Source: Sergeia podlipaevii (Eukaryota > Euglenozoa > Kinetoplastea > Trypanosomatida > Trypanosomatidae). Taken from it: a stretch of DNA of 44,112 bases. Every line of letters begins with the position of its first letter. The stretch's first letter is position 1. Positions 1 through 10,075 of this stretch are shown here, piece by piece. Made by a program: the position numbers and the translations under genes. The stretch covers positions 1-44,112 of the forward strand of contig JASANZ010002090.1 in assembly GCA_030849805.1 (NCBI GenBank), in the 5' to 3' direction. Under the pieces are notes generated by a model. It worked only from the letters and a program-made list of their open reading frames with translations. It had not been told where the DNA came from and made no database searches.

Positions 1-30
1 CTCCCAGCCTGCACACACGCGCACCCATAA

Positions 31-861
31 TCACTTGCTAACAGAAGAAGAAGTCTCCTTCTCCTCCGGTGTCGCCCTCGGCTTGACCGCTAACTCCTTC
101 TCCAGTTCCGCCTGCTTTCTCCGCGATGCCTCAAGGGCCTTGGCCTCGCGCCTCTCTCGCACTTCCCGCTCCCACGAAGTTTCCCGGTTTCGTGCGTTGC
201 GCTTCGCGCTACCGAAGATGTTCTCGCCGTAGCTGCCCGCACCAAGCGTGGGGGTGAGGTCCGAGCTGCGCATCACTAGCGTTGCATTCTCAAGGTCCTT
301 CTTCGCGACGTGGTGCCGCCGCACCCACACCCAAAAGATAGTTACGGCTGTTAAACAGATAATAAAGATGATACGCTTATCGCGAGTCAGCATCTCCTGC
401 TCTTCACGCATCTTGCTAAGTGCTTCTCTGCTAATCTGCAGCGACCCAGCTTGCATCTGCCCATGCACCTGCGAGAGCTGCAGTGCCTTGTCATGGTAGT
501 CAAGCACCATCGTGCGGAAGCACTTGTCCGCTTCGTAGTGAAAGTTCGCGTAAATGTGGCGAAGTTGGCGCACCTGCCGCTCGCGGAGGTTGAAAACAGC
601 AATGAGATGCTCGTCACTCATGGCCCGATAGGTTTCTATAGTCGGTCGATCCGAGAAGTACGGTCGCCGCCGTTGATCTGCTCCCGTGCCTCCTGTCCTG
701 ACGTCATCGCCCTCCGGGTTGGCGTAGCTGTTGAACTCCTGAGCAAGTCGATCGCGTTCCTTCTGCAGCCGCGAGTATACTTCGTCGTCGCCAGTGAATG
801 AGGCAGAGGAGAAACTGCCTGCAGCGGCACCGGTGAGAATCCTACCTGAACGACGTAGCAT
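31..861 (-). CDS. single-pass membrane protein, probably mitochondrial, unrecognised
   Basis: I do not recognise this 276-residue protein. The open frame extends upstream to a TTG at 933, but the first ATG is at 861 and gives the N-terminus MLRRSGRILTGAAAGSF, which is basic, Ser/Ala-rich and free of acidic residues, like a mitochondrial targeting peptide; I therefore start there. Residues 25-162 are charged and probably helical. One hydrophobic segment at about 164-180 (IIFIICLTAVTIFWVWV) is followed at once by RRHH, which suggests a single membrane span. The C-terminal tail is very rich in Arg, Glu and Lys (about 218-270) and looks like a coiled or single helix. It ends in TGA. A mitochondrial membrane location is inferred from the presequence and the span. 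It is the last gene of the window and lies downstream of METAP2 in the same transcription unit. Confidence 0.8.
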   Translation of the reverse strand: MLRRSGRILTGAAAGSFSSASFTGDDEVYSRLQKERDRLAQEFNSYANPEGDDVRTGGTGADQRRRPYFSDRPTIETYRAMSDEHLIAVFNLRERQVRQLRHIYANFHYEADKCFRTMVLDYHDKALQLSQVHGQMQAGSLQISREALSKMREEQEMLTRDKRIIFIICLTAVTIFWVWVRRHHVAKKDLENATLVMRSSDLTPTLGAGSYGENIFGSAKRNARNRETSWEREVRERREAKALEASRRKQAELEKELAVKPRATPEEKETSSSVSK

Positions 862-975
862 CGATATATGAGCGCTATGCGCTATACTATTCCACACACA
901 CACTCTCTTCACACCGTTAGTCAAACTCTTCAAGTAGGAGTACCAAACGTTTTGCGTATGGCAACTGTATGTGCG

Positions 976-995
976 CTGTTATGAGAAGAAGGTGA
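976..995 (-). promoter_or_regulatory. candidate spliced-leader acceptor for the membrane protein gene
   Basis: On the minus strand a pyrimidine-rich stretch (about 995-980) is followed by the first AG at 977-976, leaving a 5' leader of about 114 nt before the ATG at 861. The assignment follows the trypanosomatid rule of polypyrimidine tract followed by the first AG. It is inferred and not supported by transcript data. Confidence 0.4.
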
Positions 996-1864
996 ACTAT
1001 ATTTTCTTTAAGTATCTTCTAAGTATTATTTTTTGACTGTGCCTTTTTTTTTTTTAAGTAGGCCATTGGAAGAAAAATAAGAAGATGAGTAAAGATGATT
1101 TTTTTAAAAAGAGTGAAGTGCCCTCTTTCTCTCTCTCTATTCCTCATCAACTTGACAGTTGTGTTGCATGCCAGGAGAGATCAAGAGGAGAAGAATGAGA
1201 AGAATTAAGAAAGACAGATTGGAGAGAATCCAGTTTGTCTTCCAATCACAAAAGTCCTTCAGCTTCATCATGTATAAGCATAAATAAATAACAATTTATA
1301 AATTTCTTCTATATTACGCTTTCAGAGGGTTAACTAAGCAACACAAGCGGAAGGAGCAAAAAGGGAAAACAACAGCCAAAGTACCAGTGGTGGCACATAG
1401 TGTGCATTTTTTTTTTTTAAAGCTCTCCCTCCTTCCTTCTCTTATTTAAAATCACAGCGAATCGTATTACAACTGTTAACTTCGTCAAGAAAAACAAAAG
1501 TAGAGAAATGTACGGGGTGTCTTTTTCTTTCTTTCCATTATCTCAAATTTTCCCCCATTGACTATTTTTTTTTTCTCCTGTTTCTTATCCCCTTTCTATT
1601 CTAGCAGCATGTTTCATTTGATATATATATATTCTCCGCTATTTGTGAAATATTGTAAATGCCCCGTAAACCAGCACTTTTTAAATTGCAAAAAGAAAGA
1701 AGAAAAAAATTAAGCTCATGAAACACCTCATACAAGAGAGGAAGAGAGAAAGAGGAAAAAAAAACAGAAAGAAATCAGTGAAATATATGTAAAGAGCATG
1801 TCCCCGGTGCACAGCATATCCAAACTCAAACAGACGCACGGCAACGCCTGGCGAATATACAACC

Positions 1865-1893
1865 CACGCACGCACGCACGCACGCACGCACGC
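1865..1893. repeat. (CACG)n microsatellite, about 7 units
   Basis: A CACG tetranucleotide is repeated about seven times, flanked by a shorter CA tract at about 1900-1912. It lies in the presumed 3' UTR of METAP2. Confidence 0.9.
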
Positions 1894-2199
1894 ATACAGA
1901 CACACACACACTCACTCTCTCAACTGACTCATACCAAGATACAAAGGTAACAACAGAAGAAACTTTATTATTGAAAGAGAGAGAGAGAGAGAAAGAGAAA
2001 AGCGTAGTGTACTGACACAAGAGAAAGTTGGAGAAGAAGAGAGGAGGAAAAAAAAAAATAAGATAAAAAAACAACATCTAATGTTTGCTTCCCCGAAACC
2101 TCTCCGCTTCACTATCACTCTCGCTCTCTCCTTAAATATGCATTTAATGTATACACGCGCACATGATGTACGCAAAGCAATTTTTTTTTTCTTTTCTTA

Positions 2200-3579
2200 T
2201 TAGTAGTCGTTGCCCTTGGACAGAATCTCCTTCGCGGTTGGCTTGAGGATGATTGTGTGCTCAAACTGGGCCGTGTAGCTACCCTTGACATCACACAGCG
2301 GTGGGTAGCGGTTGACCGCTCCCTGATCGCACAGGTGATTGAGGTTAAGCAGATGTCTGTCATAGCCATCCCGGTCAAGCCACTTGCGGCAGAAGGCAAG
2401 CGTGCTGTAGGTGTTGTGAATGTGCTTAAGAAGCTTCTGGGCGTTGTCGCTGCGCAGCTGCATCAGTTCTCCACCCTGCTGCATCATGTAGTGGGAGCAC
2501 TCAAGGTCCTCGTTGACGTAGCCGCGGCCGGTAGAGCCGAAGGTTTCGATGGCGAACATCTCGCCCTCCTCCATCTTTACCTGCTCTCCGCCCTTCACAA
2601 TCGGGACAGACTTGCCACTGTGGATCGTGTATGGAGCAAGGTTGTGACCACACAGATTGCGAATAGACTTCACCTGGTGCACCTTTCCGTTGATTTCTAC
2701 CTCGTGGGACTCCATGACCTCCTCAATAGCGGCGCCGATATCGCACAGACGCACGTCAATACCAGCCTGCTTGATACCCTCGTAGGTGGCCTCCTTGACG
2801 GCCTGAAGCAGAGGGTCGAACATGGGATTGAAGGCGACGGTCCAGGCGCAGTCAATAATGCGGCCATTGACGTGAGCACCAAAGTCAACCTTCATGACAT
2901 CATCGTACCCCAGCACTACCTTCTCATCTCCGGTGTTGGGGGTGTAGTGGGCAGCCACGTGGTTCAGAGAGCAGCCAGTGGGGAAAGCCTGGCCACGGTA
3001 GATGCCATCCTTGCCAATCAGCTCATGCAGCTTCTTCTCAATGCGGTCCGTCATGAGAGTCAACGAAATGCCGGGCTTGATCCAGCTCTGTGCCCAGGTG
3101 CGCACCTGGCGATGCACCTCCGCAGCCTCGCGCAGCTCCTGCACCTCCTGCTCTGTCGCACGCTCGAGCGCACGCTTCTCCTCGCTGCTGTATCGGTACG
3201 CATTAATCTCTCCAGGGTGCTCACAGATCTCTCCAGAGGGGAACGCCCCAGCGGGAAACTGCTTGCTCACAGGCACCGTGGGCTCCGGCCAGGTCTGGCG
3301 CGGGTAACCCTCCACGGCAGGACGGTAAGGGTTCTCCGGGTGGTCACCTGAACTCGGCACAGGGCTTTCGTTTGCAGCGAGACTGCGGTGAACGGTGCCG
3401 CTGGCAGTGCCCTTCTGCGTGTCGTTGTTAATATTGTTATTCTTATGGTTCTTTGCAGCCTGGCCCTTGGTGGCATCCACAGCGGCAGCTAGCATGGCGT
3501 CGAAATCATCATCATCATTCGATTTGCCACCCTTCTTGCCTCCAGCCTTCTTATTGTTGTTGTTGTTCTTAGGCGGCAT
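2200..3579 (-). CDS. METAP2: methionine aminopeptidase 2 (M24 family metalloprotease)
   Basis: This 459-residue enzyme removes initiator methionine from nascent proteins in the cytosol. The eukaryotic type 2 form is clear from near-identity with human METAP2 in many blocks. The five metal ligands are visible: D232 and D243 ([13 protein letters not shown]), H312 ([10 protein letters not shown]), E345 (IETFGST) and E440 (QFEHT). H211 (AAHYTP) corresponds to the histidine that fumagillin modifies in the human enzyme, and H320 is the second substrate-pocket histidine. The C-terminus has the type 2 ending [12 protein letters not shown]. Residues 1-60 are a Lys/Asn/Asp-rich extension, as in other type 2 enzymes, here with poly-Asn runs. 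The start is the first ATG (3579). The frame stays open upstream through a CA repeat to a TTG at 3726 but has no ATG there. The 478-residue human enzyme is of similar length. Ends in TAA. Confidence 0.98.
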   Translation of the reverse strand: MPPKNNNNNKKAGGKKGGKSNDDDDFDAMLAAAVDATKGQAAKNHKNNNINNDTQKGTASGTVHRSLAANESPVPSSGDHPENPYRPAVEGYPRQTWPEPTVPVSKQFPAGAFPSGEICEHPGEINAYRYSSEEKRALERATEQEVQELREAAEVHRQVRTWAQSWIKPGISLTLMTDRIEKKLHELIGKDGIYRGQAFPTGCSLNHVAAHYTPNTGDEKVVLGYDDVMKVDFGAHVNGRIIDCAWTVAFNPMFDPLLQAVKEATYEGIKQAGIDVRLCDIGAAIEEVMESHEVEINGKVHQVKSIRNLCGHNLAPYTIHSGKSVPIVKGGEQVKMEEGEMFAIETFGSTGRGYVNEDLECSHYMMQQGGELMQLRSDNAQKLLKHIHNTYSTLAFCRKWLDRDGYDRHLLNLNHLCDQGAVNRYPPLCDVKGSYTAQFEHTIILKPTAKEILSKGNDY

Positions 3580-3585
3580 GATGTA

Positions 3586-3699
<114 letters not shown>

Positions 3700-3796
3700 A
3701 AACAGAAATACGAGAAGTTTAAACAATAGTCCTTCTTTCCCTTCTCGTATGTCGGTTGCTTGCCAAGGTAGCCGCTTAGTCTCTTTAATGGTTTCC

Positions 3797-3812
3797 CTTT
3801 AAAAAAAAAAAA
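3797..3812 (-). promoter_or_regulatory. candidate spliced-leader acceptor for METAP2
   Basis: On the minus strand a run of twelve T (3812-3801) is followed by AG at 3798-3797. Using it would give a leader of about 217 nt containing the entire CA repeat. Other AG dinucleotides down to 3733 are possible alternatives; none exists between 3733 and the ATG. Confidence 0.4.
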
Positions 3813-4537
3813 TCTGAACCGTTTGCTTTTTATGTGCGTATGTATTTGTATCTCGCTTTAACAGCACTAAGCATATCCCACAAAGGGAGGCGACATAATA
3901 GTAATGATAAAAGAACATGGAGGAGAAGGAGGAGAAAAAGAAAGTGTCACAAAGGAAAAAAAAAAAGAATTGAAGTGCTGCTTTTATTGTTTTTTTCAAG
4001 TATCATTTTACGTCGCCTTTCTTCTGCTACAACACACGCGCACGTCACATACACGCACGGACACGTTAAATTGTTGTAAATTGAATACAAGAAGTGTCAT
4101 CCTGCCGAGAAAAGAAACAAGGACGAGCAAAAAGAAAGCTCAAAGGCATTTCATACATTGCATAGGCAGCACGTTAAATAATAGTGAACAAAGAAAAAAA
4201 ATAGGAAGCGAAAGCAAAAATACAAGAGAGATAAAAGTACGCGAAGAAGAAAAGCAATGATGTATTGCACACACCAGTGATGGCATCACGACGTATATTA
4301 TGTCAACGGTCGCATCAGGTTTCGTGGCTCCCCTGGCCGCCATTCCCCACTACATGCATGAAGGAAGAAGGAGGAAGACTTCAATATGCCTTTCTACATA
4401 CCCATACTTCTCTATATATATATGGAAAAAATAATAGACAAGGTACTCCCCTCTGCCTCAAGAAGCACGTGCACGCGTACACGCATAGATATATATAGTT
4501 TGTTTATGAAGAGCATTGACAAAATGGGGCTGGATGC

Positions 4538-5452
4538 TCACTTCGACATTCTCTCGTACGTCGCCTTGCCAGTTTCTAAGGACACGCCATACAGGTCAAT
4601 GTACTCTACGCTTGGCAGCTGGTAAAAATGCTTCGGCTCGATGCTGGCCACATACACCTTCTCCACAATACTGAGCTTCTTATCAACGCACGCCAGCATC
4701 ACTGGAATGGTCTCCTTTGGAGAAAATTTTCCTTCTGCCTCTACCTCCTCGCCTTCTTCCTCTTCTTCAGAAACAGGCGGCAGTGCTAGCATGATTACTG
4801 ATAACTTGGGAAGCGCGACATACTTGGCCACACAGGGCTGAAATATGGCGTGCCACTCCTCGAGTGTCTTACGCTGCTTCTCCGCTTCTTCCTTTGCTTT
4901 GCTCTTTGGTAATACTTCCGCACATAACTTGTCAAGCGACATGGAGCTGGCTGTGCAACCATAGGCGAGTGTCTTCTCTATAAGCGACAGATCGCATTTA
5001 TCGCCAATGTCACCGCGAGCCCTGCGGCGGGCAACGTGCTCTGGCTCAATCTTTATCCAGCACGCCTTCACTGGATCCTTTGCATTGATAGTGAGACGTT
5101 GAGGTACTGGTGTTGTTGTAGTGGTACCACCACCGCTCTCAGCTGTCGCCGCCGCTGCTATGCCGCCCTTGTGATCCTCAGTGAAATTGGCGGTGTATGC
5201 GACGACGTTCAAGTTCTTGCTGCGCTCAATGTACATGCACGTGTTGTGCTCGTCGTCACTGAAGCGCTCACCGCGTTTTGGAATCAACTCACGCATGCGG
5301 TGGTTAAACTCTTGAGGCCTCAGCCACTCGCACTGCGACGCTCCCACAGCTGGTTGGGTGCCAGAGCTAGTGTCACTGGTCCCGCTGCCGGGCCTCCTCG
5401 CCGTTGTAGAGAAGACATAATCCATGAAGAAGGCATGTGCGATAGAGGCCAT
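4538..5452 (-). CDS. DUF4833 domain protein, paralogue B
   Basis: A 304-residue protein with the hallmarks of the DUF4833 family, whose function is unknown. Three blocks match the family pattern: CMYIERSKNLNVVAYTAN (72-89), AKDPVKACWIKIEP (124-137) and the LAYGCTA block (about 162-168). A C-terminal block, KVYVASIEPKHFYQLPSVEY, is nearly identical to that of its neighbour at 7662-6640. Between them lie variable parts: a Thr/Gly/Ala-rich insert (about 96-117) and an acidic, Glu-rich insert (about 233-246). The first 40 residues are Ser/Thr/Gly-rich and differ from the neighbour. I see no transmembrane segment or clear signal peptide. The start is the first ATG, 17 nt after a candidate splice acceptor, and the gene ends in TGA. 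Tandem duplication is the simplest origin. The family assignment is from recall of the motif pattern. Confidence 0.9.
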   Translation of the reverse strand: MASIAHAFFMDYVFSTTARRPGSGTSDTSSGTQPAVGASQCEWLRPQEFNHRMRELIPKRGERFSDDEHNTCMYIERSKNLNVVAYTANFTEDHKGGIAAAATAESGGGTTTTTPVPQRLTINAKDPVKACWIKIEPEHVARRRARGDIGDKCDLSLIEKTLAYGCTASSMSLDKLCAEVLPKSKAKEEAEKQRKTLEEWHAIFQPCVAKYVALPKLSVIMLALPPVSEEEEEGEEVEAEGKFSPKETIPVMLACVDKKLSIVEKVYVASIEPKHFYQLPSVEYIDLYGVSLETGKATYERMSK

Positions 5453-6639
5453 CTCTCTGATTGTGTTGCTTGAAAAGGGATATATATATATTTAATTCTT
5501 TTTCGTTTGTGTGTATACTCTGGTCGGTCTGTAAGTGTTGTGTGCGTGTGTGCAGATTTTTCTTTTAAAAGAGGAAAGATAGGTATATGTATATCTAGAG
5601 TTAAATGAAAAGTTAACGCTCGCTTGCAATTTGTATACTTTCCCACACGCACACGCAGTCACAGTATTCGCACTAGCGTATGCTCTCTTGCTAATGATAA
5701 AGACCAGAACAACAAAAAAACAACACTCACCCTACAGTTCAGTATATGTGATTCAAGCGCACCGTCAAGGCGCTATAGAAATAGATACTGATACACTTCT
5801 GAAGAGAGAGAAAATGTCAAGAAGAGAGTATATATATATATAGAGAGAGAGAGAATTGAAAGACGGAATGTTTGATTAAGAAAGGCAAAAGCAGCAGCAG
5901 TGCTTTTAAATTGCAATGTTCTATGTACGCAAGTGTAGTATCAGTGAGACTAGTTCCCACCAAAACGTCGTATTGCATAAAGGACAAGCATGAAGAAAAA
6001 AAACGGCGAATTACACACACACACACACACACGGATTATGCATTCAAAGGACGGGCGCACGTGTTTGAATGTATTTCAAATCAGACATTATTATTTTTTT
6101 TTTCCTTTCCTTTCCTTTCCTTCAACACGGTCATATATGATATATATGCAATAAAAATAATGAAAATAAAGTGATGCAAACAACATCAAAAAAGAGGAGG
6201 GAAAAAAAATTGAGAGAATGTGGAAGAAGGGACCCCTCAAGGAAGATAAACAAACCCACTTTCCCCTCCTCTCTTCTTTTCCATTCTTGCACACAATAAG
6301 CAATGACAGCGCGTGTGCACTCGATATACAAAAAAAAATAAAGAAAGAAAAAAGTGGGAGATTGAGAGAAGGAGACAAACGCAACTTCACGCCGCTCATG
6401 TTTTTTCTTCATTCCTTGTTCCTTATTGTCGTTTGTGTCTTGTACAGCAATCCTTTTGGAAAGAAAAAGAGAAAAAGCAGCAATGTTATATACGTGCGTG
6501 TTTGTGTATATAAATGCAAGCGACTGCGAGGCACGCCACTCACAGAAGAAAAAAAGGGGGTGAGTAAAAAAAAGAGGGAGAGATAAAGCGGACTCATGCC
6601 TTTCACTCCTCCTCCTCCTCTCTCCTTCCTGTCTCGTCC
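5453..6639. other. intergenic spacer between the two DUF4833 genes
   Basis: AT-rich spacer with TA runs (about 5481-5490, 5830-5840), AG repeats near 5842-5853, a CA run at about 6014-6031 and a CTTTC repeat near 6102-6120. It must hold the 3' UTR of copy A and the short leader of copy B. No coding region is supported. Confidence 0.6.
5469..5481 (-). promoter_or_regulatory. candidate spliced-leader acceptor for DUF4833 copy B
   Basis: The minus strand reads a short pyrimidine run (about 5480-5472) followed by AG at 5470-5469, 16 nt before the ATG. It is the nearest tract plus AG to the start and supports the chosen start codon. Confidence 0.45.
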
Positions 6640-7662
6640 TTACTTGACCAACTTCTGATATGTCAGCTCGCCTGTCTCGAGTGCAATACCGTACATTTCA
6701 ATGTATTCCACGCTGGGCAGCTGGTAAAACCGCTTGGGCTCAATGCTCTTCACGTACACCTTGCACATCACACTTGCCACACCGTTGATATTAGTAATGA
6801 TTGCCGTCACGGTATCCTGCTCGGGGAACGCCGAACAGTCAGGGGACGGCAGCTCTGGAGGCACACTCACTGGCTCCGTTGTGACCGAGCTTGGCTCCTT
6901 GGCTACGGACTCGCCCTCGGTCTTTACCTCCGGCGCGCCTTCCCCCCTCGCGGCCACCTCTGCCTCCGCGATGGCGGCCTCTCGCTCCGCCTGAAGAGTC
7001 TCCTCGTCATCAACCTCTTCTGCCTTCGCAGCTGCCGCTGCGTTCTCTTCCGCCTCGGCTGGTGGTGCCACTACCTTTCCTTCCAGCGGCGGTAGGCACA
7101 CGCACACGCCAGGCCATGTAGGGAGTGCGACGAAATGAGCCACAAAAGGATGCAGCTGGGCCCACCACTGCCCAACCTCCGCTTGCAACTCTGCCGGCAT
7201 GGCCGCCAGCGCGGGTACAGAGGCGCACATCGTAGCGGTGACCAGGGGAGACGCGGAGCAGCCATAGGCCAGGCGGCGCTCCAGTGCGTTGAGGTCGTCA
7301 CAGTCGTACTCGATGCCTTTGCGTCTGCGCTCCGCGACGTATGACGGCTCCAAATTTATAAAATATGCATGAATAGGGTCCTTGGCGCGTATCACGCAAT
7401 GGTGACCTTCACCGCTCTTCACGTTCTCGTGTGTGGCGGCATCACACAAGTTAGCGGTGTAGGCGACTACATTTAGATTCTTGCTACGCTCAATGTACAT
7501 GCAGGTGTCGTGGTGGTCGTGATTGAAGCGGGTGCGAGGGATGAGACGACTGCGAACCAGACGATTGAAGTCCTCAGGAGTTCGATAGAAAGAACTCGTC
7601 GTCATGGCGTACTCCGCCGTCAGGGAGGTGAGAAGCGCCTGCACGTCCTTGTTGTGCGACAT
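6640..7662 (-). CDS. DUF4833 domain protein, paralogue A
   Basis: A 340-residue paralogue of the gene at 5452-4538. The blocks CMYIERSKNLNVVAYTAN (54-71, identical in all 18 residues to copy B), AKDPIHAYFINLEP (93-106), LERRLAYGCSA (127-137) and the C-terminal KVYVKSIEPKRFYQLPSVEY mark the DUF4833 fold, function unknown. It differs by a shorter N-terminus and by a long Ala/Glu-rich, probably disordered insert (about 204-285) placed before the C-terminal block, at the same point where copy B has its acidic insert. No membrane segment is visible. The ATG at 7662 lies just after a polypyrimidine tract and AG, and the gene ends in TAA. Both copies keep the core blocks intact, so neither looks like a pseudogene. 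Confidence 0.9.
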   Translation of the reverse strand: MSHNKDVQALLTSLTAEYAMTTSSFYRTPEDFNRLVRSRLIPRTRFNHDHHDTCMYIERSKNLNVVAYTANLCDAATHENVKSGEGHHCVIRAKDPIHAYFINLEPSYVAERRRKGIEYDCDDLNALERRLAYGCSASPLVTATMCASVPALAAMPAELQAEVGQWWAQLHPFVAHFVALPTWPGVCVCLPPLEGKVVAPPAEAEENAAAAAKAEEVDDEETLQAEREAAIAEAEVAARGEGAPEVKTEGESVAKEPSSVTTEPVSVPPELPSPDCSAFPEQDTVTAIITNINGVASVMCKVYVKSIEPKRFYQLPSVEYIEMYGIALETGELTYQKLVK

Positions 7663-7678
7663 TCTTTATATATATATC

Positions 7679-7714
7679 CTTTTTTTAAAAAAAGCGGGAA
7701 AAAGGCAGGAGTAG
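7679..7714 (-). promoter_or_regulatory. candidate spliced-leader acceptor for DUF4833 copy A
   Basis: A long minus-strand pyrimidine-rich tract (about 7714-7687) is followed by AG at 7680-7679, leaving a 16-nt leader made mostly of TA repeats before the ATG. Copy B has a leader of the same length. Confidence 0.5.
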
Positions 7715-8479
7715 ATGTGCAAAGCAGATAATTATAAAATACCGTTGGTATTTTCTACTTCTGCTTCTTATGAAAATTCCTTTCGCCGCTACTTTGTGCA
7801 AATGGAATATATATATATAAATGTGTGTGTGTATGTTTGTCTTCCTTTGTGTATGTATAATTGTTATTACGATTGTAATGTGTGTGCAGCGCTATTAAAA
7901 AAGATAACGTTTTGAGAAGACAAAATTGAAAAAAAAAAAAAAAGAAATGAGAGAAAAGCAGAGAGAATAAAGAGAGTTCTTCTTCAACCATTTTTGGACG
8001 ATTTGATGATCTCGCAAAGAAATGTACCTTGGCTGTCTCTCTTTCGCCGTATTTAGAAACTGATATAGCGTGCCTTCATATTCTTTTTTTTTTTTGGGGG
8101 GGGAGCCTTTTTTTTGTTTGTTTGTTTGCCGTGCCTTCCTACTGCTGTGAGTCCACTTCGCAGTGATAGCCGCTTCACCTCCTCCACTAGAGAGCTCGCC
8201 ACGTGCGCAAGGAACGCCAAAGATCGAGAGAATCACACCCCATTTGTCGTCATTCCTCTCTCTCTCTCTCCTCGTTTTCTTCTTCTCTCCTCCTCCTCCT
8301 CCCCTTTCGTCTATCGTGAGGTAGTGAGTATCGCCTTCAGTAGCGCTCAGCAGCGCACACTAACCAACAACAACAACAAAAAAAAAACAGCAATATGTAC
8401 CTCCACACCAACTGTGAACAACAAAAGGAAGAAAAAATACGCCTTCCTGTGTCATCTTGCTATCAGGTGTGTCATCCAC

Positions 8480-8488
<9 letters not shown>

Positions 8489-8517
<29 letters not shown>
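8489..8517. repeat. (AT)n microsatellite
   Basis: About 14 AT units, directly preceded by a short CA run, lie immediately downstream of the CX9C gene stop codon. Confidence 0.95.
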
Positions 8518-8523
8518 CGAGAT

Positions 8524-9168
8524 TTATTTGTTATAAGGCAGACGAGGCCTCTTGCCGTAGCCCTCCGTCTTCACATACCGAGCGCCAAACGAAAACTGCT
8601 TAGGCCGGCGTCCATAAGCGTGTCCGTTCTGCTGCTTCTCACGTACCAGCTTCTCTTGAGCATAGTAATGCCTCCAATCGTGTGGGCGGTGCTGGAAAGG
8701 CTTGGTGTGGTTATCTGAGACGTTCTGAATGAACCAATCATTGAACTCTGCACAGGCCCCACTCATGGCACGACGAAGGTGCCCTACCTTGGAGAGGCAC
8801 GAGTCTAACGACCTGCTCTCGCGCTCACACGTAGAACCGCCCTTCGCCATGCACACCCGCAGTTGCATCGTCTCTGACTCGCACATCTTCAGCTGCTCCT
8901 CTCCGCTGAGTCCGACAAGCTTCGCCTGAGTGAAGACCGGCGTACCGCCAAGAGAAGGGGCGGAGTCAATCTGCCCTCGGTCTGAGCGACGGACGCCAAG
9001 GTTGTCGAACGAGGTGCCCCGACCAAAGTTGACAAGATTTGTGGGGTTGATGTAATCGTACGTGTTGGTTGGTTTGAGACCGTACTGGTTGACGCCGCTG
9101 TCGGTGGAACGGCTCTTCAAAAGGATTGGGGTGCAGCGAGCCGCATAGAACATCTCAGAGGCCTTCAT
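8524..9168 (-). CDS. twin CX9C (CHCH-type) protein, probably mitochondrial
   Basis: A 214-residue protein. The central part has two CX9C motifs, C96-C106 and C114-C124, joined by a seven-residue loop, with a further Cys at 139. This is the coiled-coil-helix arrangement of proteins oxidised in the mitochondrial intermembrane space by the Erv1/Mia-type relay (trypanosomatids have Erv1 but lack a classical Mia40, by recall). The family includes respiratory-complex subunits, assembly factors and the mitoribosomal protein mS37. The C-terminal 55 residues are rich in Arg, Lys, His and Tyr and would suit RNA or ribosome binding, so a mitoribosomal role is possible but is only inference. The N-terminal 90 residues are polar with no clear cleavable presequence. 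The start is the first ATG; the stop is TAA. I cannot name the specific orthologue. Confidence 0.88.
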   Translation of the reverse strand: MKASEMFYAARCTPILLKSRSTDSGVNQYGLKPTNTYDYINPTNLVNFGRGTSFDNLGVRRSDRGQIDSAPSLGGTPVFTQAKLVGLSGEEQLKMCESETMQLRVCMAKGGSTCERESRSLDSCLSKVGHLRRAMSGACAEFNDWFIQNVSDNHTKPFQHRPHDWRHYYAQEKLVREKQQNGHAYGRRPKQFSFGARYVKTEGYGKRPRLPYNK

Positions 9169-9696
9169 TGCCGATAAGACGCTAGATGTTGATATAGATA
9201 TATGAATTTTTTTTTTCGCTCCCCTTTCCTCCCGAATTCCTTTTTTTTTTCCTTTTCCTCACTCCCCAGCCCACTACTCTAAACTGGGCTACCAGAAGCG
9301 CTTTAGAAACTCTACCCTGTATACTCACCTTGGAGGTTTTAAAAAGGCAAAAAAAAAAAGAAGGCAATAAAGGAGGGGAAGAGGATAAAGTAAAATGTGT
9401 ATGATATACAATAAAAAGCAAACGTGTGAAGAGACGCATAATAAAAAAGAAATAGTGTGCCATAGAGGAATATATATATGTAAGAAAATAAATGGAAACC
9501 AACAGTGATTTTGTCGTGTCAACTTTCTCTCTCTTTCTCCTCCCTCCCTCCCTCCCACATACACACATACACAATAAAGTCGTTCACTAACCGTCATATA
9601 TATATATGTAGCTGCTGCTGCTGCTGTCATTTTGGCGTGTGTGTGCTTTTTTAAAAAAAAAAATCTTCCGTGTTCATACACACGTCGTCACTACAC

Positions 9697-9736
<40 letters not shown>

Positions 9737-10075
9737 TGGAGGAAGAAAGGAAAAAGGATGAATTTGTGTGTCTCTTCCGTCTCTTCTCTCCTCCTCTCTC
9801 TCTCTTACTTGCTGGGTTTTCAGAGCAAAAATAAAAAATCGCAAAAATGCAGATAAAAGTAAATAAAGTCACAAAGACTGCGTTGTAGCCGCAACATAGC
9901 CCTCTTTCATCCCTTTTTCTAATAATGAAAAGAGAAACCAATAGCAGTGTACGCACACACACGCACTGAAGCGAGTGCACACTCCATCGCCATGTTTTTT
10001 CCCCTTCACGTAGCGCCATCGTCCATCAGTGCCACAGAAAAAAGGAGAGACAACTCTCTCATCCCCTCCACGGCT
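9169..10075. other. intergenic spacer, giant coiled-coil gene to CX9C gene
   Basis: AT-rich spacer with T runs near 9208-9217 and 9240-9250, a CTC/CCT-rich stretch near 9525-9555, a GCT repeat near 9611-9625 and an AAT repeat at 9697-9735. No coding region is supported. An AG at 9183-9182 (minus), 13 nt before the CX9C ATG, is a weak splice-acceptor candidate. Confidence 0.55.
9697..9735. repeat. (AAT)13 microsatellite
   Basis: A perfect AAT trinucleotide run of 39 bases lies in the presumed 3' UTR of the giant coiled-coil gene. Confidence 0.95.

Larger units (their letters stand above)
862..2199. other. intergenic spacer, METAP2 to membrane protein gene
   Basis: AT-rich spacer with poly-A/T runs near 1048, 1407 and 1566, a CACG tetranucleotide array at 1865-1893, and an AG-rich block near 1976-1995. 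It must hold the 3' UTR of METAP2 and the 5' leader of the following gene. I see no coding region, tRNA or mobile element in it; open frames here are low-complexity products of the repeats. Confidence 0.6.
7663..8523. other. intergenic spacer, CX9C gene to DUF4833 copy A
   Basis: It holds a T/G homopolymer junction at about 8088-8104, a TA repeat at 8489-8517 just after the stop of the CX9C gene, and a less repetitive segment at about 8120-8350. In that segment the minus strand has only very short ATG-started frames, so I do not call a gene. Confidence 0.55.

Noticed and set aside
862..933. A 24-residue longer form of the first membrane protein
   Set aside because: Its start would be TTG; the ATG at 861 gives a typical mitochondrial presequence.
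2257..3351. A 364-codon plus-strand frame opposite METAP2
   Set aside because: METAP2 on the minus strand is certain from its catalytic residues. The antisense product has no known motif.
7895..8236. A 113-codon minus-strand frame in the spacer before DUF4833 copy A
   Set aside because: It begins with GTG rather than ATG, ends in a Phe-rich run from a poly-A stretch, and shows no family resemblance.
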